Of a DNA stretch of 42,322 nucleotides, positions 8,900-17,879 are shown piece after piece. The stretch is from Betaproteobacteria bacterium (GTDB taxonomy: Bacteria; Pseudomonadota; Gammaproteobacteria; Burkholderiales; Usitatibacteraceae). Under the pieces are notes generated by a model. It saw only the letters and a program-made list of their open reading frames with translations, was not told where the DNA came from and did not search any database. Position 1 is the first letter of the stretch, and every line of letters starts with the position of its first letter. A program made the translations under genes and the position numbers. The stretch is from positions 1-42,322 of the forward strand of contig JANYFH010000111.1 of assembly GCA_025362705.1 (NCBI GenBank). Reading direction: 5' to 3'.

Positions 8900-10099
8900 T
8901 CATAGCGCCTCAAATAATCCCGCCGCACCCATGCCAGTGCCGATACACATCGACACCATTCCCCACTTTTGTTTGTTGCGGCGCATCCCGTGCAGCAATG
9001 TTGCCGCGCGGATCGCACCGGTCGCACCCAAAGGGTGGCCGAGCGCGATGGCACCGCCCTGCGGGTTGATTTTGTCCGCGTTCAAACCGAGATCCTTGAT
9101 CACCGCCAGTGCTTGTGCGGCAAACGCTTCATTGAGTTCGATCCAATCGAGATCATCGGCCTTGATGCCCGCCTGGCTCAACACTTTCGGAATCGCCTTG
9201 ATCGGACCGATGCCCATGATTTCCGGCGGCACGCCCGCGACTGCGAACGACACAAAACGTGCGATCGGTTGAACATTGTATTTTTTCAACGCTTTCTCGC
9301 TCATCAGTAAAACCGCGCCGGCACCATCGGACATTTGCGAGGAATTACCGGCAGTCACGCTTCCTTTGGCCGCAAACACGGTGCGCAATTTTGCGAGTGA
9401 TTCGAGTGTTGAATCAGCGCGTGGGCCTTCGTCGGTGTCAGCCATTTTCTTTTTGTGTTTGATCGCGCCACTCATCAGGTCCGGTACCGATGATTCAATT
9501 TCATAAGCGAGAATTTCATCCTTGAAGCCACCTGCTGCGATCGCCTTTGAGGCCTTCATGTGCGATGCCACCGCGAATGCATCCTGCTCTTCGCGCGTCA
9601 CTTTCCATTGTTTGGCGACGTTCTCTGCGGTGATGCCCATGCCGTAAGCGATAGCCACGTGTTCGTTATTGTGAAATACGTTTTGATTAAGCGCGATCTT
9701 GTTGCCCATCATCGGCACCATCGACATGCTTTCCGTCCCCGCAGCGATCACGACATCATCATCGCCGGTGCGAATGCGGTCCGCCGCCATGCTGATTGCC
9801 TGCAAGCCCGACGAACAGAAGCGATTGATCGTCACCGCCGGTACATTGTCAGGCAGGCCCGCGAGCAACACGCCAATGCGCGCCACGTTCATGCCCTGCT
9901 CACCCTCCGGCATTGCACAACCGACGACGACGTCACCGATGTCGTGCGGATCGAGTCCCGGTACGTGGGCGATCACGCCGCGCAGCACGTGCGCGAGCAT
10001 GTCGTCGGGGCGAATATTTTTGAACATGCCGCGTGGCGCTTTACCGACCGGGGTGCGGACGGCAGCGACGATATAGGCTTCTTGAATTTGTTTGGTCAT
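8900..10099 (-). CDS. Acetyl-CoA C-acyltransferase (thiolase)
   Basis: 399 aa; NRFCSSGLQAI, NEAFAAQALAV, GGAIALGHPLGATGAI and CIGTGMGAAGLFE motifs. Confidence 0.96.
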   Translation of the reverse strand: MTKQIQEAYIVAAVRTPVGKAPRGMFKNIRPDDMLAHVLRGVIAHVPGLDPHDIGDVVVGCAMPEGEQGMNVARIGVLLAGLPDNVPAVTINRFCSSGLQAISMAADRIRTGDDDVVIAAGTESMSMVPMMGNKIALNQNVFHNNEHVAIAYGMGITAENVAKQWKVTREEQDAFAVASHMKASKAIAAGGFKDEILAYEIESSVPDLMSGAIKHKKKMADTDEGPRADSTLESLAKLRTVFAAKGSVTAGNSSQMSDGAGAVLLMSEKALKKYNVQPIARFVSFAVAGVPPEIMGIGPIKAIPKVLSQAGIKADDLDWIELNEAFAAQALAVIKDLGLNADKINPQGGAIALGHPLGATGAIRAATLLHGMRRNKQKWGMVSMCIGTGMGAAGLFEAL

Positions 10100-10153
10100 T
10101 TTAATTCTCCAGATATGAGGCGATCTCTTGCACGAGCGAGGATGGCAGGTGCT

Positions 10154-12526
10154 TTAATTGCGTAACGGCTTCCCAGTCTTGAGCATATGCTCAATCCTCG
10201 CCTGCGTTTTCTCAGTCTTGGCCAGCTCACAGAAATGCTTCCTCTCCAGCGCGAGCATCCAGTTTTCATCCACCATCGAGCCCGGCTCGATTTCACCTCC
10301 ACACAAACAGGCCGCGATGCGCGAACTGATATCGTAATCGTGATCCGAAATGAAACCGCCCTCTTTCATGTTGATGAGCATCATCTTCAAGGTCGCGATA
10401 CCGGTGTTGCCCGCCACGGGGAATGCGGTTGGTGCCAAGGGCGGACGATAGCTTGCGTTGGCCATTGCGCGCGCAGTTTCGAGTGCGACGAAAAGCAATT
10501 CTTCACGATTGAAAATGATGATGTCGCGCCAGCGCATATGGCCCATTTCCTTGGCCTCCTGCGCGCTTTTGGAAACTTCTCCCATCGCGGCGAGCTTGAA
10601 GCTCTTTTGAATCGCAGGCAATACATCCCCGCCGTTGGCGGAGAGTGCCGCACGCAGAGCCATTTCTTTTAAGCCACCCCCAGCAGGCAGCAGACCGACA
10701 CCGACTTCAACCAGGCCAATGTAGCTTTCGAGCGAAGCAACGACCCGGTCCGAATGCATCTGGAATTCGCAGCCACCGCCGAGCGCCATGCCATCAACCG
10801 CAGACACGACAGGAATCATGCTGTATTTAATGCGCTGGGACGTTGCCTGAAACGTCGCGACCATCGCTTCAAATTCCGCAAATTGTCCGAGCTTCAACGC
10901 TTCCAATGCTTTCACCAGATTGGCGCCCGCCGCGAACGGCGGCTCGGTCTGCCAGATGACGAGTGCTTGGTAATTTGCTTCCGCCAAATCGATGGCCTTG
11001 TTCAAGCCCTCGAGTACATCGCTGCCGATGGAATGCATTTTTGTTTTGAATGAAACGATGGCGATGTCATCGTGACCTTTGGTGCTCCACATGCGCACGG
11101 CATCTGTTTCGAAAATCGTTGTGCCCTTCTCGGCTTTTTCGCCGAGCAGCAATTCCGGATAAAGCTGGCGTTGATACACGGGCAATGTGGAACGCGCGAC
11201 CAGCTTTCCGGTTTTGCCGGAGAGCGATCCTTCATTGGAGTGAACGCCCTTTCTTCCATCCGTGACCCACGCAGGCAACGGTGCGTTCGACATGGTTTTT
11301 CCAGCGGCGATGTCTTCACCAATCCATTTCGCAACTTGTTCCCAACCTGCGGCCTGCCAGGTTTCAAACGGCCCCATCTTCCAGCCGAATCCCCAGCGAA
11401 TCGCGAAATCGATGTCGCGCGCAGAGCTTGCGACATCACCAAGATGCACAGCAATGTAATGAAAGACGTCGCGGAAAATCGCCCACAGGAACTGCGCCTG
11501 CGGGTGCGTGCTGGCGCGCAGCGCGGCGAATTGTTCAGCGGGATTTCTGATCTTCAAAATGGCCGCAACTTCATCCGCGACCTTGGCATCTGACACACGG
11601 TAATCCTGCTTGGCGAGATCGACCACGAGAATGTCTTTACCTTTTTTCGTAAAAAAACCGACCTTGGTTTTTTGTCCGAGCGCGCCTTTTTCGATCAACG
11701 CTTTCAGGAAGGCGGGCACGGCGTAATACTTGTGCCACGGGTCGTTGGGCAAATTGTCGTCCATCGTTTTGAACGTGTGCGCGAGCGTGTCAAGACCGAC
11801 CACATCGGCAGTACGATAAGTAGCACTCTTGGCGCGGCCAATCGCAGGACCGGTGAGCGCATCGACTTCATCGAAGCCCAGCTTGAATTGCATCGTGTGA
11901 TGCATGGTCGCGGCGATGGAAAACACGCCGATGCGGTTCGCCACAAAGTTGGGCGTGTCGTTAGCGCGGATCACGCCTTTGCCGACAGTCGTGACGAGGA
12001 AAGTCTCGAGTTGATCAAGAATGGCTGCATCGGTAACTGGTGTCGGGATCAACTCGACCAGCTTCATGTAGCGCGGCGGATTGAAAAAATGCACGCCGCA
12101 GAAACGATGTCGCAGCGCTTCGGGAAAAACTTTTGACAATTCGGTGATCGACAAGCCGGACGTATTGGACGCGAAAATCGCGTCGGCGCGCATGAAGGGC
12201 GCGACTTTTTCGTAAAGCGATTTTTTCCAATCCATGCGCTCGGAAATGGCTTCGACAATCAGATCGCAGTCCTTTAACCAGTCGAGATTGTCGTCGTAGT
12301 TGGCGGGGGTGATTTGGGTCGCGCGCGCTTTGGTGGCGAATGGCGCGGGTTGCAGCTTGGACATCGCGTCAATGGCTTTCAACACGATGCCGTTCTTTGG
12401 TCCTTCCTTGGCAGGCAAGTCAAACAGAATGCATTTGACGTTGGCATTGGTGAGGTGGGCCGCGATTTGCGCGCCCATCACGCCTGCGCCGAGGACGGCG
12501 ACTTTTTTGATATGAAAATTGCTCAC
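10154..12526 (-). CDS. 3-hydroxyacyl-CoA dehydrogenase / enoyl-CoA hydratase fusion (HAD N-terminal, ECH C-terminal; FadN-like order)
   Basis: 790 aa; N-terminal VAVLGAGVMGAQIAAHL NAD-binding motif, C-terminal crotonase motif AVDGMALGGGCEFQMHSD; GTG start. Confidence 0.94.
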   Translation of the reverse strand: MSNFHIKKVAVLGAGVMGAQIAAHLTNANVKCILFDLPAKEGPKNGIVLKAIDAMSKLQPAPFATKARATQITPANYDDNLDWLKDCDLIVEAISERMDWKKSLYEKVAPFMRADAIFASNTSGLSITELSKVFPEALRHRFCGVHFFNPPRYMKLVELIPTPVTDAAILDQLETFLVTTVGKGVIRANDTPNFVANRIGVFSIAATMHHTMQFKLGFDEVDALTGPAIGRAKSATYRTADVVGLDTLAHTFKTMDDNLPNDPWHKYYAVPAFLKALIEKGALGQKTKVGFFTKKGKDILVVDLAKQDYRVSDAKVADEVAAILKIRNPAEQFAALRASTHPQAQFLWAIFRDVFHYIAVHLGDVASSARDIDFAIRWGFGWKMGPFETWQAAGWEQVAKWIGEDIAAGKTMSNAPLPAWVTDGRKGVHSNEGSLSGKTGKLVARSTLPVYQRQLYPELLLGEKAEKGTTIFETDAVRMWSTKGHDDIAIVSFKTKMHSIGSDVLEGLNKAIDLAEANYQALVIWQTEPPFAAGANLVKALEALKLGQFAEFEAMVATFQATSQRIKYSMIPVVSAVDGMALGGGCEFQMHSDRVVASLESYIGLVEVGVGLLPAGGGLKEMALRAALSANGGDVLPAIQKSFKLAAMGEVSKSAQEAKEMGHMRWRDIIIFNREELLFVALETARAMANASYRPPLAPTAFPVAGNTGIATLKMMLINMKEGGFISDHDYDISSRIAACLCGGEIEPGSMVDENWMLALERKHFCELAKTEKTQARIEHMLKTGKPLRN

Positions 12527-12561
12527 TTGAAACTCCCGAGTTTACGATTGAATAATTATTT

Positions 12562-12627
12562 AAACTCTAGCACTGGCGCGCTTCTACAGCCTGAAATGCC
12601 TTGAAACACCCGCCAATGCTAGTATTT
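12562..12627. repeat. Intergenic inverted repeat, family copy 1
   Basis: Arms AAACTCTAGCACTGGCG (12562-12578) and CGCCAATGCTAGTATTT (12611-12627), 14 of 17 complementary plus 2 G.U in the minus-strand RNA. Confidence 0.7.
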
Positions 12628-12652
12628 TTCCTGTTTGTGCTATGTAATCATT

Positions 12653-13072
12653 TCAGTCCGCTGGTACTGGTCGCGGCTTCCTCTGGTCATCCACCGCGAC
12701 ATACGTCAACTGCGCTTCCGTCACCTTCACGACCTCGGCACCAAATCGCTGGCGTTGCGCATAAACCTCGACGTCGACAGTCAGCGACGTACGCCCGACC
12801 TTGACGACATCAGCATAAAAACTCACCAGGTCGCCGACCAGCACGGGCTGTTTAAACTGGAACGAATTCACCGAGACTGTGACGACCTTGCCGCGAGCGC
12901 GCACTGTGGCCGGGACGCTGCCCGCCAGATCAACCTGCGCCATCACCCAGCCGCCAAAGATCGTCCCGTGCGCATTGGTATCGGCCGGCATCGGGATGAT
13001 GCGAATGACAGGCTGCCGGTCTTTCGGCAGATGTGTCACTTCGCAAAAAGGCTCGGTGGTTTCATTCGTCAC
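12653..13072 (-). CDS. Acyl-CoA thioesterase (hotdog, YciA-like)
   Basis: Hotdog signature PADTNAHGTIFGGWVMAQVDLAGS. Preferred GTG start at 13072 (MTNETTEPF...) forms a GTGA overlap with the upstream ligase stop; the 175-aa ORF in the track is probably over-extended. Confidence 0.9.
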   Translation of the reverse strand: MTNETTEPFCEVTHLPKDRQPVIRIIPMPADTNAHGTIFGGWVMAQVDLAGSVPATVRARGKVVTVSVNSFQFKQPVLVGDLVSFYADVVKVGRTSLTVDVEVYAQRQRFGAEVVKVTEAQLTYVAVDDQRKPRPVPAD

Positions 13073-15033
13073 AGTGCATGCCCCTTGTACATATCGTCGA
13101 TCGCGTTCGCATATTTTTGCAAAATAACATTGCGCTTCAGCTTCAACGTCGGCGTAATCATGCCATTGTCGATAGTCCATTTTTCGCGCGCGACCGCGAC
13201 TTTGCGAATGGCAGCATAACCCGGAAAATCCTTGGTCTGCCTGCCGATGCGCTGCACCAGAAATTTTTCCGCTTTCTCGCGGCTATCGCCGTCGAGACGC
13301 GCATCCAGTTTCGCTTCGGCAGCGGCGCGACCCCATTCTTCATCATTCAATACCACGATTGCCGACAGGTAAGGTTTTGCTTCGCCATACACCAGCGCCT
13401 GTTCAAACAGCGGGTCCATCTGAATGGCCATCTCCATATCAACGGGTGGCACTTTTTCGCCGTTGCCGAGAACGATAATTTCCTTGATGCGTCCGGTGAT
13501 GTGAATGAAACCCTGCGAATCGATCTTCACCTGGTCGCCCGTATTGAGCCAGCCATCTTCCGACAGCACCGCGCGTGTAGCCTCTGGATTGTTCCAATAG
13601 CCCATCATGATATTAGGCCCCTTGGCGAGCAGCACATTGTTCTCACCGATGCGCGTTTGCACACCCGGAACAGCGGGGCCGACCGAATTCGGGTCATTCC
13701 GTTCGAGCAGATTGACTGCCAGCAGGGGCGACGCTTCCGTCATCCCGTAGCCCTGGCAAATTGGCAAACCGAGTCCGACAAATACTTTGGACACCGCGGG
13801 CGACAAGGCGGCACCGCCGGCCACCGCAAAGCGAAGCCTGCCGCCAAATCGCGCCAACAGTTTTTCGGCAACGAGTTTTTTCAGGATCGGCCACAGCAAA
13901 AAAGAAATCTTCCACGGTCCGCGCTGGTTTTGATATTCGAAACGGCTCCAGCCAACGTTCACGGCAAGATCGAACAATTTGCGTTTGCTCGGTGAGGATT
14001 TTTTTAATTGTTCGTTGATGGCGGCGAGGAAGCGTTCATAAATTCGCGGCACCGAAAAAATGATAGTCGGCTGGACAATGCGAAAATCCTCTGCAAGCGC
14101 CGGAATCGAACGCGAAAATACGATAGATGCCCCTGACACCATGTTCAAATAATAATCCGCCGTGCGCTCGAACATATGCGACAGCGGCAGGAACGATAAA
14201 AAAACATCGTCCGAAAAAACGTCATAAACCGCGAGGCCCGATTGCACGTTCGACAATATATTGCGATGTGAAAGCATCACGCCTTTTGGTTTACCGGTGG
14301 TGCCGCTGGTATAGACAATAGTCGCCAGATCGGTGGCTTTGGTGGGCAAGCGATCGTGTGCGCCCGGCGCTGAAGGTAGCCAATCGGCCAGCAATTTCAA
14401 ACGTGGCTCCTCCGGATCGTTGACTGGCTTCACGGTAAGAATGCAATGTAATGAACCGAGGCGCTCCTGTACGGTCTTCAACCGTTTCCAATGTTCTTCG
14501 CCGTCAATAACGATCAGTTTCACAGTGGCGTCGCAGAGGATGTAGGCAACATTGTCGGGGCGATCATCGACAAACAGCGGTACCGTGACCAAACCCGCAG
14601 CGAACGCACCCTGGTCGGCGACGACCCAGTTGATACTGTTTTTGAGCATCACCGCGATCCGCTCGCCCGGCTGCAACCCTTCGCGGCGCAAGCCTTCGCG
14701 CATGCGTGCAACACGCTCGCCGGCTTCGCGCCAGTCGATGCCTATCCATTCTTTGGTACTGCTATCGAATTGGCGATACGCCGGCGCGTTCGGCGAGGTG
14801 CGGCATCTCAACGCGAACACGTCGGCGACGGTTGCCGCGTCGTCGAACATCAGGTAACGCGTGCCGTGACGGTTTTGCAGGATCGATGATTCTGCCAACG
14901 GAGTCTCCTCGTGTGTTCGCGGTGACGAAATGTGTTCGCCCCCGACAGGTACGACGCTTGGGCTTGCCAATTGCGCGTCCTTGACACTACGCAGAATTAT
15001 ACGTTCCCGCCGCGCAAAGCTTGCGGCGCTCAT
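13069..15033 (-). CDS. Long-chain acyl-CoA synthetase / AMP-dependent ligase
   Basis: 654 aa; AMP-binding motif IVYTSGTTGKPKGVMLSH, GYGMTEASP, GWLNTGDQVKIDSQGFIHITGRIKEIIVLGNGEKV. Confidence 0.95.
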   Translation of the reverse strand: MSAASFARRERIILRSVKDAQLASPSVVPVGGEHISSPRTHEETPLAESSILQNRHGTRYLMFDDAATVADVFALRCRTSPNAPAYRQFDSSTKEWIGIDWREAGERVARMREGLRREGLQPGERIAVMLKNSINWVVADQGAFAAGLVTVPLFVDDRPDNVAYILCDATVKLIVIDGEEHWKRLKTVQERLGSLHCILTVKPVNDPEEPRLKLLADWLPSAPGAHDRLPTKATDLATIVYTSGTTGKPKGVMLSHRNILSNVQSGLAVYDVFSDDVFLSFLPLSHMFERTADYYLNMVSGASIVFSRSIPALAEDFRIVQPTIIFSVPRIYERFLAAINEQLKKSSPSKRKLFDLAVNVGWSRFEYQNQRGPWKISFLLWPILKKLVAEKLLARFGGRLRFAVAGGAALSPAVSKVFVGLGLPICQGYGMTEASPLLAVNLLERNDPNSVGPAVPGVQTRIGENNVLLAKGPNIMMGYWNNPEATRAVLSEDGWLNTGDQVKIDSQGFIHITGRIKEIIVLGNGEKVPPVDMEMAIQMDPLFEQALVYGEAKPYLSAIVVLNDEEWGRAAAEAKLDARLDGDSREKAEKFLVQRIGRQTKDFPGYAAIRKVAVAREKWTIDNGMITPTLKLKRNVILQKYANAIDDMYKGHAL

Positions 15034-16145
15034 GGCGTATCTCCGGCGGCCTCGGCGGCGCGAATACGATCCTCGGTCGCGGGATGCGTAGAGAGGTAGC
15101 CGAAATCGCCGCCTTTGCCGGCATCGGGTTTCTTCGGCCCATCGGGTGCATCAGATGATGAAGGCTTGGCATCCGGCAACCCAAGTTTCTTGCGCAGCAT
15201 GTTTTCCTTGCGGCGGTCTTTTTGCATGCCTTCCAATGCGCGCATCGCGGTCGCAAATGTTTTCGGTGAGCGTCCGGTTTTTTTCAATAACGCGAAGGCG
15301 AAAGCATCAGCTTCACGTTCGAAATAGCGCGAATACCCATTGTGTAAAAGTGCTGTCGGTATCGTCACGGCAATACCGGTAAGCGAGGCGACATCGCCAT
15401 AAATTGCTGCGGCTGCGAGCGCCGAAATGGAAGTCTGCAGTAGATGCCGCAAACTGTGACGATGCTGTACATGCCCAAGCTCATGGGCGAGTACCGCTGC
15501 GGTCTCATCCACACCCGGCATGGCTTGTACCAATTGATCAGTGACCACGATCACACCACCCGGCAATGCAAAGGCGTTGGCGCCAATCCAGCCGCCGTCG
15601 CGAAACTCCAGCCGTACTGTCGAGGGCAACTCTGCAGCAGTTCGCAGCGCGACAAATGCGGTGGAGATTTTCGCGCGCATGTCTGCATCCAGCGCGGAAG
15701 GTTCAAAGACCGCCTGGTCGAGCGATTTCATTCCGGCATCGGCGATCTGCGATTCAATGCTGATCGGAAGGCGCTGCGAAATTTCGCGCGCCACCCACGG
15801 CACGCCATAGAGGTAACCGAGCACCACTGCTACAATTACGCCAGGCAACGCAGTAAAGACGAAACCCAGATGCGATTCCAGACGATGCGCAAGCGTTTGC
15901 GACGAGCCTACGCCGAACAACGCGTCGACCGCAGCGTGATCATTTACGATAGCCGCTGAACCGTCGGTAAATTCGATACGACGTGGTGCTCCCTTAAGTT
16001 GCGGTTGCACCCGCACCGACGACAATGTGTATTGCATCGAAGCGCCATCATGCGCAACGACGACGATATCGCCGGTCACCATGATGCTGGCTGCGATGCG
16101 CCTGGCGCTTTTCCCGTCGTAATAGTCGGCGCTAAGCGGGATCAT
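15030..16145 (-). CDS. M48-family metalloprotease with N-terminal extension
   Basis: 371 aa; HELGHVQHRHSL zinc motif and downstream EREADAFA; internal TM (VFTALPGVIVAVVLGYLYG); ATGA overlap with the ligase start. Confidence 0.9.
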   Translation of the reverse strand: MIPLSADYYDGKSARRIAASIMVTGDIVVVAHDGASMQYTLSSVRVQPQLKGAPRRIEFTDGSAAIVNDHAAVDALFGVGSSQTLAHRLESHLGFVFTALPGVIVAVVLGYLYGVPWVAREISQRLPISIESQIADAGMKSLDQAVFEPSALDADMRAKISTAFVALRTAAELPSTVRLEFRDGGWIGANAFALPGGVIVVTDQLVQAMPGVDETAAVLAHELGHVQHRHSLRHLLQTSISALAAAAIYGDVASLTGIAVTIPTALLHNGYSRYFEREADAFAFALLKKTGRSPKTFATAMRALEGMQKDRRKENMLRKKLGLPDAKPSSSDAPDGPKKPDAGKGGDFGYLSTHPATEDRIRAAEAAGDTP

Positions 16146-16146
16146 G

Positions 16147-17331
16147 CTAAAGCGATAGATCGATGCTGAAAAACTCGCCCAGCTCTTCGCCGGTGGCGCC
16201 TACCTGCGCGCTCACGCCACCGACGAATTCGTCCAGTGACGACTCTGATTCGAGTGACAAACATTCTGCACGGTAGCGCATCACCCGCACGACGGCCCAG
16301 GGAATCGCCAGGCCGAGCGAGAACAGGATGGCGAACATGTTCACAAAGTACAGCCACGCCAACCCTCGCAGCTTCAATGTACTGACAAATGAAACCTGTC
16401 TATCGAGACGCGTATTGTTGAACACCAGATTGCCAATACGCGACTTCGTGTATCCAAACATGAGTGATCCGATCGCGAAGTAAGCCAGTGAAAATACCAG
16501 CGCCAGCAAGACCGCCGCAAACACACCGCCCTTTGCACCGATGGCGGCACTGGCGGCGACGACAATACCGACAACGATGCCAATGACAACGATAACGCCA
16601 AAGGCAAGCAACATCGTTAAAAGATAAATCTTGTAGAACGCACCAATACCGACATCGATGGAAAATGGCGCGGCGCCGTACTTCGAATGATTGACGTGCA
16701 GTTTTTTCAATGAACCGATTGCGAACGGATAGACCGCAAAAATCGCCAGCATCTGTAGGCCAACGAGCACGAAGAACAGGGTGGGCGGCGGCACCTTGCC
16801 TGCCTTGTCAATCTCGGGCATCAAGAACGGAAACACCAGCACCAGCGCGACTGGCCATATCGTTTTCAGCACGTCCATATAGGTGGCCTGGAATCGAAAG
16901 CGAATATTTCGATAGCTCGAGTTGAAAGCGTTGAACGCCATAGAACGGGCGATGAACCATGGCGCAGCGACAAACAAACCCAGCGCCAGCCCCGCTGCCA
17001 CTTTTGGCATGAAATAGTTAATGCCGGAGTACGTACCAAATGCCGCTGCCGCGATCAACCGTCCCTTGAGGATGGCAATCGGGTTGCCGTGATATTCGAA
17101 ATTGGCGTCGGCAACCCAGGTGTGGCCGTAAAAATAGCGCTTCTTGCGAACTTTGGCCCAGGCGGAATAAATGCCCAGGGTGATGATGGTCAGAAAGAGG
17201 TTGACAATCCAGATGCCGAAAAATCCGCCCGTTGTGCCGGTGAAAGAGAAGGGATGCGACTCGCACGGCGCGCCGGTCGCTGGTTCAATCTGGGCGAAAG
17301 CGTCGCCGCCGCCCAAAGAAATATCCTGCAT
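16147..17331 (-). CDS. DUF898 / YjgN-family membrane protein
   Basis: 394 aa polytopic; HPFSFTGTTGGFFGIWIVNLFLTIITLGIYSAWAKVRKKRYFYGHTWV is characteristic of the family. Confidence 0.93.
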   Translation of the reverse strand: MQDISLGGGDAFAQIEPATGAPCESHPFSFTGTTGGFFGIWIVNLFLTIITLGIYSAWAKVRKKRYFYGHTWVADANFEYHGNPIAILKGRLIAAAAFGTYSGINYFMPKVAAGLALGLFVAAPWFIARSMAFNAFNSSYRNIRFRFQATYMDVLKTIWPVALVLVFPFLMPEIDKAGKVPPPTLFFVLVGLQMLAIFAVYPFAIGSLKKLHVNHSKYGAAPFSIDVGIGAFYKIYLLTMLLAFGVIVVIGIVVGIVVAASAAIGAKGGVFAAVLLALVFSLAYFAIGSLMFGYTKSRIGNLVFNNTRLDRQVSFVSTLKLRGLAWLYFVNMFAILFSLGLAIPWAVVRVMRYRAECLSLESESSLDEFVGGVSAQVGATGEELGEFFSIDLSL

Positions 17332-17409
17332 TAATTCTCTCCCGTTTTTATTGATAGCTTAGTCGGCACTGCAAGCAAGTGTATTGTTTTTCTTTCAAGG
17401 CACAACAAG

Positions 17410-17877
17410 CTACGCTGCTTTTTTTCGTGGACTGATATACATCGTTATATCGGCATGCACCACGATATTGCCGCCAGTGTCTTTCACATCCACACTGACG
17501 ATCACGTCGCGGGCGGGGCCGTCACCAAAATCGGCAGCAGTGCACTCGGCAGTCAAATCGGTTTCGGATTTTTTAAGGTACTGCACATTCATGCTCTTGG
17601 GTAACCAGCGCATCGACGGCGGCAGGCTCGCTTCCATCAACGTGCCAGCGCCGCACTCGGCCAGATTGCACACGGCGATCGCGTGGACTGTACCGATATG
17701 ATTCTCGACCGCACGCCGCTTTTTCATGCTTACGCGGGCATAGCCGGGTTTGAATTCCTCAAAGCGCGGCTTGATGGTCGAAAAATATGGCGCGGTAAAA
17801 CAAATGGCTTTTCCAAATAGCCATTTGCCCATTGGTTTAGTGGATAGCCTCCCCCACAACGCCATCACGTACGCCAT
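17410..17877 (-). CDS. Hotdog-fold protein (DUF4442-like thioesterase)
   Basis: 155 aa; ENHIGTVHAIAVCNLAECGAGTLMEASLP region typical of DUF4442/PaaI-like hotdog proteins. Confidence 0.8.
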   Translation of the reverse strand: MAYVMALWGRLSTKPMGKWLFGKAICFTAPYFSTIKPRFEEFKPGYARVSMKKRRAVENHIGTVHAIAVCNLAECGAGTLMEASLPPSMRWLPKSMNVQYLKKSETDLTAECTAADFGDGPARDVIVSVDVKDTGGNIVVHADITMYISPRKKAA

Positions 17878-17879
17878 GG

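Noticed and set aside
12530-12543. AAACTCCCGAGTTT palindrome at the fadB/N ribosome-binding site considered as a second PsrA box
   Set aside because: Half-site spacing (AAAC-N6-GTTT) differs from the N4 site at 24584-24601 and it overlaps the Shine-Dalgarno; may be coincidental or an RNA feature.
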